A stretch of 64,000 nucleotides of DNA from an uncultured Prevotella sp. (GTDB lineage Bacteria > Bacteroidota > Bacteroidia > Bacteroidales > Bacteroidaceae), in the NCBI GenBank assembly GCA_946548065.1, contig CAMNPM010000003.1:1-64000 (forward strand), read 5' to 3'. This document shows positions 29,283 to 38,706 of this stretch, in pieces (positions within the stretch are counted from its first letter, which is position 1; every line of letters begins with the position of its first letter). The translations under genes were made by a program, and so were the position numbers. The notes under the pieces are model-generated. The model saw only the letters and a program-made list of their open reading frames with translations. It was not told where the DNA came from and did not search any database.

Positions 29283-30518
29283 TTATGGAATCAACAATGA
29301 GGAGTCGCCATAGCTCAGAAACCTGAATTCGTGGGCCAGGGCATAGTCGTATATCTTGCGCCAGTCGCCATGCACAAAGGCACTCACCAACAGCAACAGC
29401 GTAGACTGGGGCTGATGGAAATTGGTGACCAGCATCTTCACCACCTTATAGTCATAGCCCGGAGCAATGATAATCTGAGTAGAAGAGTGGAGCACCGACA
29501 ACTGATGCCGGTCCATCCAGTCGAGCAAAGCCTGCAGAGCCGCTACGGAGGCAGGAACATCCGACCTCTCACTGCTGCCATCAGCCATCTCATACGGTTC
29601 CCACTGATTGACATGCAGCTGTTCTTCAGTCAGGTCGAGATTGTCAAGCACCTTCAGTCCCATATAGTAGAGACTCTCCAAGGTCCTGACACTCGTGGTA
29701 CCCACTGCAATAGCCTCGCCATGATGGGCTATCAGGCGCTCGATGGTTTGCCGACGCACGGCAATATACTCCGTGTGCATAGGATGCTCCCCGATGGTCT
29801 CGCTTTTCACGGGACGAAACGTTCCCGCCCCCACATGGAGCGTCACTTCTTCGCGTTCTATCTGGTGGGCATCGATGTCTGAAAGCACTCGCTGCGTAAA
29901 ATGCAGCCCGGCGGTAGGCGCTGCAACACTACCCTTTATCTTCGAGTATACTGTTTGGTACGTTGTCTTGTCACTTTCCTGAGTGGCGCGGTTCAAATAG
30001 GGCGGAATGGGCAACTCACCGGCAGCATCAAGCACTTCGGCAAACAACACACCACCTGTCCACTCAAACTCCACCAGTTGACTTGTGCCATGCTCCCCCA
30101 CCCTCGTAGCCTTAATGGTGCAAGGTGTCCCCTTGATGCTACATTGACGCTCTAACATAGTTCCCGCTTTCCATTTCTTCTGGTTACCCACCAGGCAAAG
30201 CCACGAGCAGCGTTCCTGCTGCTGGAACATCTGTTCGTAATCAGCTGGAGCATAGGGCTCCAGCAGGAACACCTCAATGCTGGCTCCCGTTTCCTTACGG
30301 AAATGCAGGCGCGCCTGAATGACCTTGGTGTTGTTCATCACCATCAATGCACCTTCAGGCAGGTAATGGGGCAGATGGTAGAACACATCCTCACCCACTT
30401 CACCTTTATTATATATCAATAGCTTCGAATGGTCGCGTTCCGCTATGGGAAATTTCGCTATTCGCTCGTCAGGCAACTCATAGCTATAGTCACTTATATG
30501 AATCTGTTTAGTACTCAT
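29283..30518 (-). CDS. queA: S-adenosylmethionine:tRNA ribosyltransferase-isomerase
   Basis: YELPDERIAKFP, VMNNTKVIQARL, APTAGLHFT, HVGAGTFRPV, IIAPGYDYKVVKMLVTNFHQPQSTLL. Confidence 0.94.
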   Translation of the reverse strand: MSTKQIHISDYSYELPDERIAKFPIAERDHSKLLIYNKGEVGEDVFYHLPHYLPEGALMVMNNTKVIQARLHFRKETGASIEVFLLEPYAPADYEQMFQQQERCSWLCLVGNQKKWKAGTMLERQCSIKGTPCTIKATRVGEHGTSQLVEFEWTGGVLFAEVLDAAGELPIPPYLNRATQESDKTTYQTVYSKIKGSVAAPTAGLHFTQRVLSDIDAHQIEREEVTLHVGAGTFRPVKSETIGEHPMHTEYIAVRRQTIERLIAHHGEAIAVGTTSVRTLESLYYMGLKVLDNLDLTEEQLHVNQWEPYEMADGSSERSDVPASVAALQALLDWMDRHQLSVLHSSTQIIIAPGYDYKVVKMLVTNFHQPQSTLLLLVSAFVHGDWRKIYDYALAHEFRFLSYGDSSLLIP

Positions 30519-30581
30519 AAAGTTCTTTGGTTATGCAATTTTTACATTCATAAATAACGAGCTATACTCGATGACCTCATC

Positions 30582-31232
30582 TCAACAGACTGTTACGGCA
30601 GCCTTGCAAAGGGCAAATAGCAGGGTAAGCCCCAATACAGTCATTGGCACGTAACAATCCCGAAGAGGATACTTTGCAGGGATTGTTAACCGACAGTAGA
30701 TGCGATAGACCAACCATCCCACGAAGCCGCCCCAGATGAGTCCGACGGTAATGTCTCCGGGATAATGCACTCCAAGATAAAGCCGTGTATAGCAGTTGGT
30801 GAGCGACCAGCATACCATAAAGATTGTGAACAGACGCTGGCGCATCAGCAACGAGAAGAAGATGGCAATGGAGAACGTATTGGCAGCATGAGCCGAGAAG
30901 AAACCGTAGTTTCCTCCCCTATAGCCGTCCACAGTATCAATAAGATGTCCAATCTCCGGATCGTGGGTAGGACGCCATCGTGCCACCAGCGGCTTCACAA
31001 TCTCGTCGTCGACAGCACCGGCCAGAGCCACACAGATTCCTGCAGCGACAAATATCAGCAGCACTTCACGCACATTGCGATTCACGCGAATCACGACAAA
31101 AAGCAAGGCCACATAAAGCGGTATCCAGGTCTGCGCGGTGGTCAGTGTCATGATGACGCTATCGAGAAACGTAGAATCGCTACCATTCAGGGCCAGCAGC
31201 AAATGCTTGTCGAATTGTATCAGTTCATCCAT
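30582..31232 (-). CDS. PAP2-superfamily membrane phosphatase
   Basis: KPLVARWRPTH, SAHAANTF, RLYLGVHYPGDITVG phosphatase signature. Confidence 0.9.
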   Translation of the reverse strand: MDELIQFDKHLLLALNGSDSTFLDSVIMTLTTAQTWIPLYVALLFVVIRVNRNVREVLLIFVAAGICVALAGAVDDEIVKPLVARWRPTHDPEIGHLIDTVDGYRGGNYGFFSAHAANTFSIAIFFSLLMRQRLFTIFMVCWSLTNCYTRLYLGVHYPGDITVGLIWGGFVGWLVYRIYCRLTIPAKYPLRDCYVPMTVLGLTLLFALCKAAVTVC

Positions 31233-31252
31233 TGTTTTTCCTTTTATGTTAT

Positions 31253-31340
31253 TTCGTTACTTCGTTCTTTTTTTCGAGATTTCGATACTTCGTTTTTTGA
31301 GATTTCGATACTCCGATGTTTCGATGCTTGCAAGAATTCG
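31253..31340. repeat. TTCG degenerate octamer array (intergenic)
   Basis: TTCG at 31253, 31261, 31273, 31281, 31289, 31304, (TCCG 31312), 31320, 31337; mostly 8-bp steps. Confidence 0.75.
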
Positions 31341-31342
31341 AG

Positions 31343-33982
31343 CTATATCACCTCTATCTCCTTGGTCTCCAACCATCCTTTCTTGCCGTCGGCAACTCGG
31401 ATTTCCTTCCATCCCTTCATCGACGAGTCGGTAATGGTGACACGGGTCCCTTCGTGCAGGATAAAAAGGTCAGTGCCATTCTTCGAGGGAGTGCTCTTGA
31501 CATTGACCGCAGAGCGGATGATGACGGCTCCTGTCCGATGGTCAAGCCCACGCTTCTGCTGCCATGCGAAGACATTACTGACCACAAACATCAGCAACAG
31601 GAGCAGCGCACCGAAAAAGCCCACCTTGCGCAACCAAATCCGCTCGGCAAAGAGATATGCCAGGGCCAGGACAATAGCTATAGCCAAGGCGATGAGCGCC
31701 ATCCGGGCCCAGGCATCGACACTTTGTAAATTGACCAGTGAGCGGTACCACGTGACAAAGAACATCTCCGATTCAGGGGTAATCTTGTCTATCGTCTTCG
31801 AACGCGCCATCTGCAGGTTAAAGCGAATGTCCTCATCACCTGGCGACAGCAGCAATGCTCTCTCGTAGGCAATGACAGCCTGCGTAATGCTGTCCATGCG
31901 ATAATAGCAGTTGCCAAGATTATAGTATAACTCTGCTGAAACACCCTGACGCAGCAACGACTTATATCCGCTGGCTGCCTGCTGGTAGTGTTCTGCAACA
32001 TAGGCACTGTCGGCCTCTGCCTTGGTTGCTGCGACTGATGCTACGGGAATCAACATCAGAATCAGCAATATGACAGCAGACTTTGGCATTCTGCCTTTCT
32101 TCATCGTGCTGGCTATCTGGGTGATAGCCGTCATGGCCATATCATACACTTTATTCATATTTCCTTTAGCATCACCTGGTGCATAGCGGGCATACTCGCA
32201 TTCGTCCAGTGCACCGATAAACTGCTGAATAGTTTCCTCACTGACATGATGTTCAGAAAGTTTCTGACTGATGTTCTCACGAGAAAGCTGCTCAACGGGC
32301 ATATTCAGCTTGTCGCCCACATAACCCCACAGTGCACGTAACACCTCATCGTAGAACTCGCCCTGATTGCCTGCAGCCATCAGCTTCGAGGCTTTCCTTA
32401 GGCGCTTGGCAGCAACCTTGTTGGCTTTGCCAGCGCGCCGTTTTACAATATCAGCATTCTCAATGGCCCGCTGGCGGAAGATAACGAACAACGAGACAAA
32501 GCCCAGAAAGAGCACAGCCAGTGCAACCCAGTATTGAATAGAAACGAAGAAGAAGTCATCAACGGCATGCTGGCGAGTCTCTCCAGTTTTGATATAATGG
32601 ATGTCACTATTCAGCTGGCGTACATCCTCCTGTCCTGTATAGGCAGCAGTCTTACCGCCATCGCCCTTGGCCACTTGCAGGGTGAACGACTCGGTGCTGA
32701 CGGTCTTATACTGGTTTGTATGGGTATCAAAGTAAGTATACTCTATGGCAGGAATCTCAAACGTTCCCTGATGCCGCGGCACTGCCAGGAAGTCGTAGAT
32801 GATATTGCCCTCCAGCCCCTGTGTAGTCAGTTTGGTCTGGTCGGTCACCTTGGCATCGTAGTGGTCAAAGTCCTTCGGGAACTTCACCTCTGGTTCCTTC
32901 AGCAGTTTCATATTACCAGCACCACTCACCACTACGCGAAGCTTCACGGGGTCGTTGGCTTTGACTTCCGTCTTGTCAAGAGTGGCCGAGATGGTATATG
33001 TTCCCACACCACCCGAGAAATTGGCTGGGCGTTGGGGCAACGGATCTACCTGTATGGTAATACCCGGGGCGGTAATCTTCTTCTTCACCTCCACATAGCC
33101 GGAGCCTCCGTTGAAGAATGCCTCAAAGGGGTCGACATTACGGTTCTGCTGCACCACAATGCCTTCATAGGTGATGCTGGGAACTTCCAATTTACCTGTA
33201 GTCTGCGGGAACATCACGTATTGCTGCCAGGTAACGGTACGATAAGCTTTTCCGTTAAGGTTCTCGATATGGAACTGCTTCTCTTGAGGCAGCGGAACCT
33301 CACGGGTATAGAAACTCTTCAGGTCGGCCATCTTACCATTCAACTGCGTCAGTCCCACCAGCGTATATACCTTATAGGTGAGAAGGATGGGTTCTTGCTC
33401 ACGCACGTGCTGCTTTGAGGCTGTCACCTTGATAAACAAGTCACTGCCAGAAATGGCAGAGCCCGCAGCCCGGACTTCACCGTTGCCTCCCTGCTGGCGG
33501 TTGCCCTGCTGACCACCCTTTGACTCGCCCTGAACCTTGATGCGTACCTCATTGGAGTTGACCGTCTTGCCATTCACCGAGATGTGAGCCGCCGGAATAG
33601 TAAAAGAGCCTTGCTTGGTGGCCGAAAGGATATAGGTATAAGTGATAGACGACGAACTAGACATGTGTCCGTTGACCATCTGGAAGCTCGACTGGGTGCT
33701 GGTGCTGGGTCCCATCAACACATCGAAGGCATCGGGTATGTTGCCTGCCCGGAAACCGTTGGCATCGTCAGTATTGACGGTATAGCTCAGACGGAACTGT
33801 TCTCCCACAGCCACCTGACCTGGCGCACGGCCGATTAGCGTCTGAGCTATTGCCGATGTGACGAAGAATGAGGCATAAAGGATGACAAATGCTGCACAAA
33901 ACAGTATTCGCCTCATTCTATTCCCATGACTGTTCATTCCCGTCATCACCATTATTGCATTAGAAAATTCTTCTTTCTTCAT
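31343..33982 (-). CDS. Fused BatD-BatE aerotolerance protein
   Basis: 879 aa; BatD-like beta-sandwich N-half; C-half has a second signal-like segment, TPR, TM helices and an SH3-like end. Confidence 0.82.
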   Translation of the reverse strand: MKKEEFSNAIMVMTGMNSHGNRMRRILFCAAFVILYASFFVTSAIAQTLIGRAPGQVAVGEQFRLSYTVNTDDANGFRAGNIPDAFDVLMGPSTSTQSSFQMVNGHMSSSSSITYTYILSATKQGSFTIPAAHISVNGKTVNSNEVRIKVQGESKGGQQGNRQQGGNGEVRAAGSAISGSDLFIKVTASKQHVREQEPILLTYKVYTLVGLTQLNGKMADLKSFYTREVPLPQEKQFHIENLNGKAYRTVTWQQYVMFPQTTGKLEVPSITYEGIVVQQNRNVDPFEAFFNGGSGYVEVKKKITAPGITIQVDPLPQRPANFSGGVGTYTISATLDKTEVKANDPVKLRVVVSGAGNMKLLKEPEVKFPKDFDHYDAKVTDQTKLTTQGLEGNIIYDFLAVPRHQGTFEIPAIEYTYFDTHTNQYKTVSTESFTLQVAKGDGGKTAAYTGQEDVRQLNSDIHYIKTGETRQHAVDDFFFVSIQYWVALAVLFLGFVSLFVIFRQRAIENADIVKRRAGKANKVAAKRLRKASKLMAAGNQGEFYDEVLRALWGYVGDKLNMPVEQLSRENISQKLSEHHVSEETIQQFIGALDECEYARYAPGDAKGNMNKVYDMAMTAITQIASTMKKGRMPKSAVILLILMLIPVASVAATKAEADSAYVAEHYQQAASGYKSLLRQGVSAELYYNLGNCYYRMDSITQAVIAYERALLLSPGDEDIRFNLQMARSKTIDKITPESEMFFVTWYRSLVNLQSVDAWARMALIALAIAIVLALAYLFAERIWLRKVGFFGALLLLLMFVVSNVFAWQQKRGLDHRTGAVIIRSAVNVKSTPSKNGTDLFILHEGTRVTITDSSMKGWKEIRVADGKKGWLETKEIEVI

Positions 33983-34004
33983 TCAACATTCTTCTTTAAA
34001 AAGA

Positions 34005-35708
34005 CTACCAATTCTTTTCTAGTCTCCTGCGCTGAGGTTGTTGTTGAGCTTTTTTCATGCGTTCTTGAGTTTGCTTCTCTTCCTGCATGGCAGCGTTCAA
34101 TAGTTGCTCAGCATTCTCACGGCTCATTTGTTGCTGTTGTTGCTGCTGTTGTTGTTGCTGCTGTTGCTGCTGCTTTTCTTGTTCTTGTTTCTGCTTATTC
34201 TGATCTTGCTTCTGCTTGTCCTGTTGGTCTTTGTTCTGTCCACCTTGATTCTGCTCATCCTGCTGTTGTTTTTGCTGACGCTTGCAGAGAGCCAGATTAT
34301 AGCGGGTCTGGTCATCACCAGGATTGTTGCGCAGGGCTTCCTTATATGCCTCTATAGCCTCGCCGAACATCTTGTGCTGCTGGCAGATTACACCAATATT
34401 GTGAAAGGCTTGTGCCCGACGCAACGGATTGGTTTCCAATTTGGCTGCCTGCTCATACTGGATAATAGCTAAAGAATCCTTACGTTGCTGCATCAGGGCG
34501 TTGCCCAGATTATAGACCGCTTGCGCATTGCGAGGATTCTTCTCGACAGCCTTGCGGTATAGCACTTCAGCAGAGGCAGCATTGCCTTGACGGAACTGTC
34601 GGTTACCCTGGCGCACCAGCTGTCGGTCGCCTTGAGCCTGCACTCCTGTTGCCACCAGCAATAATGCCGTCAGCACCATGGCTTTCTTGCTGCGCTTAAA
34701 TAGCGAGATGCGTTTCAACATGGGGTTCTTGATTTCCTGTATGCATACCTCGATGATGAGCAACAGCAGCACCAGAATGCCAACTGCCTGAAACTGCTCA
34801 TCATAGTCGCTATAGATAGTGCTCGAGATTTCTTTCTTGGCCAACTTGTCCAACTCGTTGTCCAGCTGCTCCTGAGCATTACTGTTATTGTCAACATGGA
34901 TATAGGCTCCTTTTCCAGCATCAGCCAGCTGACGACACATGTCCTCGTTCAGTCCCGTCATCACGGTCTGCCCGCTATTGTCTTTCAGGTAGTCGCCATT
35001 CCCTGTAGGAATGGGAGCTCCACTTGCAGAACCCACACCTAAAACATAGGTATTCATGCCCTTCTCCAAAGCTTCCCTGGCTGCATCTATGGCTTTGCCC
35101 TCATGGTCTTCGCCATCGGTAATGACGATGATAGCCTTGCCCACGCCCTCTTGCTGTGTAAAACTGTGGCTGGCCATGCCAATGGCCGCTGCAATGTCTG
35201 TACCCTGTGTGGCAATCATCGAGGGCGAGATGCTCGACAAAAACATTTTTGCCGACACATAGTCGCTTGTGATAGGCAACTGCACAAAAGCTTCTCCTGC
35301 AAAGACTATCAGCCCTATCTTATCGTTGGTGAAGTGGTCTACAAGGTTCTCTACCATCATCTTGGCTCGGTCCAGACGACTGGGTGCTACATCCTCAGCC
35401 AACATGGAGTTACTGACATCCATGCAGATAATAGTCTCAATGCCGGTGCGCTTCTCATGGCTGATGCGGGTACCCAGCTGCGGACGGGCCAGCATAACAA
35501 TAATCAGTGCCAACGCTCCCATAAGTAGCCAGAACTTGACAGCAGGGCGCAGACGAGACACGTCGGGCATCAGCTGGCGCACCAGTGCTGGGTCACCAAA
35601 CTTGCGCAAGCGTTTCTTCTGCAGGCGCATCATCAGCCAGCGTATCAAGAACAGCAGCGGTACCACTGCCAACAAATAGAGGTATATAGGATCTTCGAAT
35701 CGAAACAT
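34005..35708 (-). CDS. Fused BatB (VWA)-BatC (TPR) aerotolerance protein
   Basis: VWA MIDAS CMDVSNSM, TM segments, then KKAMVLTALLLVATGVQAQ signal-like segment, TPRs and Q-rich tail. Confidence 0.86.
   Translation of the reverse strand: MFRFEDPIYLYLLAVVPLLFLIRWLMMRLQKKRLRKFGDPALVRQLMPDVSRLRPAVKFWLLMGALALIIVMLARPQLGTRISHEKRTGIETIICMDVSNSMLAEDVAPSRLDRAKMMVENLVDHFTNDKIGLIVFAGEAFVQLPITSDYVSAKMFLSSISPSMIATQGTDIAAAIGMASHSFTQQEGVGKAIIVITDGEDHEGKAIDAAREALEKGMNTYVLGVGSASGAPIPTGNGDYLKDNSGQTVMTGLNEDMCRQLADAGKGAYIHVDNNSNAQEQLDNELDKLAKKEISSTIYSDYDEQFQAVGILVLLLLIIEVCIQEIKNPMLKRISLFKRSKKAMVLTALLLVATGVQAQGDRQLVRQGNRQFRQGNAASAEVLYRKAVEKNPRNAQAVYNLGNALMQQRKDSLAIIQYEQAAKLETNPLRRAQAFHNIGVICQQHKMFGEAIEAYKEALRNNPGDDQTRYNLALCKRQQKQQQDEQNQGGQNKDQQDKQKQDQNKQKQEQEKQQQQQQQQQQQQQQQMSRENAEQLLNAAMQEEKQTQERMKKAQQQPQRRRLEKNW
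34138..34182. repeat. CAA/CAG tract encoding 15 consecutive Gln
   Basis: Plus strand ttgttgctgttgttgctg...; translates to Q15 in the BatC part. Confidence 0.9.
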
Positions 35709-35737
35709 TTTTCTTTCTTTCGTTAATACGTTATTAT

Positions 35738-36736
35738 TTAGGGCAGCTTGCGGAACACGGTGATTCGCAGCAAGACCTCCAGCAGCAGCAGCAGGGCGGC
35801 AGCAAGGGCAAAGGGTTGGTAAGCCTCGTATTTCTTGCTAAATTTTTTTACATTCAGCTTCGATTTCTCCAGCTTGTCAATCTCCTTATATATGTTCTGC
35901 AGCTCACGATTGTTAGTGGCACGGTAGAAGTCACCCTCAGTAGCCCGGGCGATATCTTGTAGCGTCTGGGTGTCTATCTCCACCGGGATGTTCACATACT
36001 GTATGCCACCACCTACCTGCATGGGATACGGAGCCACCTTATTGGTACCCACGCCAATGGTGTAGACTCGTATGCCCAGGCTCTTGGCTATCTCAGCTGC
36101 CGTCATCGGAGACAGGTCTCCACGATTGTTCGAGCCATCGGTCAGCAGTATCACGACACGGCTTTTGGCCTTCGAGTCTTTCAGTCGGCTCACGGCATTG
36201 GCCAGTCCCATGCCAATAGCCGTACCGTCTTCTATCAGTCCGCGGGCGGCAATGTCGGTTCTGACACCCTGTAGCAGATTGAGCAGCGAGGCATGGTCGG
36301 TGGTCATCGGACACTGGGTGAATGCCTCGCCTGCAAAAATTGTCAGACCGATATTGTCATCAGTACGACCCACTATGAACTCTGCAGCCACTTGCTTGGC
36401 AGCTTCCATGCGATTGGGCTTTAGATCTTCGGCAAGCATGGAAGTAGAAACGTCCATAGCCAGCATGATATCGATACCTTCCACCGTTTGGTTCTTCCAA
36501 GAGTTCTGTGTTTGCGGTCGTGCCAGCACTAATACCACGAGCACGAAAACCACTATGCGCAGCAGGGGCTGCAGAGGCATCAGCACCACCTTCCAAGAGC
36601 GCGGAGCAAAGCGAAACACACTGGTGTCGCTCATCCGCATTGTAGGTTCGCTCTTCTTCCTGTATAGCAGATACCATATTATATAAGGTATCAGCAACAG
36701 CAGCAGCAACAGATATTCCTTATTGGCAAATTCCAT
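35738..36736 (-). CDS. batA: BatA-like VWA-domain protein
   Basis: AMDVSTSMLAEDLKPNRMEAAK; TDGSNNRGDLSPMTAAEIAKSLGIRVYTIGVG. Confidence 0.9.
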   Translation of the reverse strand: MEFANKEYLLLLLLLIPYIIWYLLYRKKSEPTMRMSDTSVFRFAPRSWKVVLMPLQPLLRIVVFVLVVLVLARPQTQNSWKNQTVEGIDIMLAMDVSTSMLAEDLKPNRMEAAKQVAAEFIVGRTDDNIGLTIFAGEAFTQCPMTTDHASLLNLLQGVRTDIAARGLIEDGTAIGMGLANAVSRLKDSKAKSRVVILLTDGSNNRGDLSPMTAAEIAKSLGIRVYTIGVGTNKVAPYPMQVGGGIQYVNIPVEIDTQTLQDIARATEGDFYRATNNRELQNIYKEIDKLEKSKLNVKKFSKKYEAYQPFALAAALLLLLEVLLRITVFRKLP

Positions 36737-36738
36737 CT

Positions 36739-37782
36739 CTAAATCAACAATAGATAAACACTATACACTATATAGCAGAACAGCACTATAACAACTGCGG
36801 CCAAGGCCCAAATGACAGTTTTCAGGATGCGGCGCTCCTTCTGCGAACGCTGGTCAGCCTCCGACAGTTCCGGCTTCTGCACCTCTTCGACAGGTTGGTT
36901 CTCCTGCTTCGTCTGATTGATGAAGTCAATGGCATTCACCAGGTTGGCGTCATTCTCATTAATCAGCGTCGAGTATTTGGCGAACTTCACCAGATCGGCT
37001 GTCAGGAACAACTGTCGCAGCTCGTCCAGCGACTGCTGGTCGCCGGTAGACGTCAGTCGCTCGATAATCTCGGTGCTGGTCATCTCCATGGCCGAGAATC
37101 CATAGCGTTCCTCAATATACTTGCGCAGCGTATCGGTCAATTTGGTATAGTACTCTTTCTGATTCTCCGAGTTCACCATCTTGTCGGCCTTGATTTGTTC
37201 TATCTCCTTCATGGCTTTCTGGTGAGGCAGCAGGCGCTTGACAATCTTGATACGGGCTATCACGGGCTTGTTGTCGCGCAAACGCAGATACAGGTAATAG
37301 CACAGAGCTATCAGCACCAGCACCAGCACACTGAACCAGAAGGCCGGTGCCCAGTCGTTCCACTGGAACGGATTGTCTTGCACGTCTTTCGGACCGAAGA
37401 ATTTATTCAGCTGCGTGGTGTCCACCTCCACCTCAACCACTTTTAGTGCCAGCTCCGAGGTTTGCCGTTCCTTGCCGTTTACCTTCACCTTGAAAGGAGG
37501 CAGAGGGTATAGCTTACCGTCAAACGAAGTCAGCACGATGGTCATCGTCTGGCTTGTCGGATGCTGGGTAGAAAGTATCTCCACACCCGGTACTAACATC
37601 TGACGGGCCTGCAACTGGGGCCATTCCACCTTCAAGTCCCCCTCTCCCTCCACGGTCAGTGTCACCACAGCCTGCTCGCCTATCATCATTTCAATAGGGT
37701 CTATCGTGGCCTTCACGCTCTGAGCAGAGGCCACACACAGGGTGAAGAGCAAAGCAACGACGGAAATAATAGTCTTTCTCAT
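36739..37782 (-). CDS. Bat-operon membrane protein (BatD-like N-terminus, one TM, cytoplasmic C-terminus)
   Basis: Signal peptide, EMMIGEQAVVTLTVEG domain, central TM; located between batA and DUF58. Confidence 0.75.
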   Translation of the reverse strand: MRKTIISVVALLFTLCVASAQSVKATIDPIEMMIGEQAVVTLTVEGEGDLKVEWPQLQARQMLVPGVEILSTQHPTSQTMTIVLTSFDGKLYPLPPFKVKVNGKERQTSELALKVVEVEVDTTQLNKFFGPKDVQDNPFQWNDWAPAFWFSVLVLVLIALCYYLYLRLRDNKPVIARIKIVKRLLPHQKAMKEIEQIKADKMVNSENQKEYYTKLTDTLRKYIEERYGFSAMEMTSTEIIERLTSTGDQQSLDELRQLFLTADLVKFAKYSTLINENDANLVNAIDFINQTKQENQPVEEVQKPELSEADQRSQKERRILKTVIWALAAVVIVLFCYIVYSVYLLLI

Positions 37783-38651
37783 TAGCTTCTTTGTTTAAAC
37801 AACATCAGCAGGGCTTTCACATAGTCTTCATTAGTGGCCATAGACACCAGGTCGACATTACTCTTATTCATCGTCTCACGCAACTTCTCCTGTCGCTGAT
37901 GCCAATACTTCTCATACGATTGTCGTAGCCTGCGGCTCGATGTGTCGATATACTGCTCAAACCCTGTCTCTGCATCCACTATGCGCATCAGTCCCACATC
38001 GGGCAACTCGCGAGCTCGCTGGTCGTACACCTGCAGTGCCACCACATCGTGCTTGCGGTTGGCTATCTGAAGCGGCTGCAGGAAGTCTTGCCGCACGTAG
38101 AAGTCGCTCAGCACAAAGGCCGTACACCGCCGCTTGGCAACGCTGGTCAGGAACTCTAGTGCCTGCTTCACATCGGTTCGCTTCGACTCTGGTTTAAAAT
38201 CCAGCATCTCGCGAATGATGTAGAGGATGTGCTTGCGTCCCTTCTTGGGAGGAATATATTTCTCAATGCGGTCTGAGAAGAACACCACACCTATCTTGTC
38301 GTTGTTCTGGATGGCCGAAAAGGCTATCGTGGCTGCTATCTCCGTCACCATGTCGCGTTTCATCTGGCGCTGCGTTCCGAAGTCCAGCGAGCCACTGACA
38401 TCAATCAGCAACATCACCGTTAGCTCGCGTTCCTCCTCGAACACCTTGACATAGGGCCGATGGAAGCGGGCTGTCACGTTCCAGTCGATATCGCGCACAT
38501 CGTCGCCATATTGGTACTCGCGCACCTCGCTAAAGGCCATACCCCTGCCCTTGAATGCTGAGTGATACTGCCCTGCAAAGACGTTCGAGCTCAGGCCACG
38601 AGCCTTGATCTCTATCTTCCTTACCTTTTTTAATATCTCACTAGTCTCCAT
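37782..38651 (-). CDS. DUF58-domain protein
   Basis: FKGRGMAFSEVREYQYGDDVRDIDWNVTARFHRPYVKVFEEERE. Confidence 0.93.
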   Translation of the reverse strand: METSEILKKVRKIEIKARGLSSNVFAGQYHSAFKGRGMAFSEVREYQYGDDVRDIDWNVTARFHRPYVKVFEEERELTVMLLIDVSGSLDFGTQRQMKRDMVTEIAATIAFSAIQNNDKIGVVFFSDRIEKYIPPKKGRKHILYIIREMLDFKPESKRTDVKQALEFLTSVAKRRCTAFVLSDFYVRQDFLQPLQIANRKHDVVALQVYDQRARELPDVGLMRIVDAETGFEQYIDTSSRRLRQSYEKYWHQRQEKLRETMNKSNVDLVSMATNEDYVKALLMLFKQRS

Positions 38652-38663
38652 AATTTGGTTTGC

Positions 38664-38703
38664 CTAGTTTTCCTAGTATGCCTAGGTCTCCTAGTTTTCC
38701 TAG
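38664..38703. repeat. 5 x CTAG at exact 9-bp spacing, between moxR and DUF58 gene
   Basis: CTAG at 38664, 38673, 38682, 38691, 38700 (cctagttttcctagtatgcctaggtctcctagttttcctag). Confidence 0.95.
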
Positions 38704-38706
38704 TCT

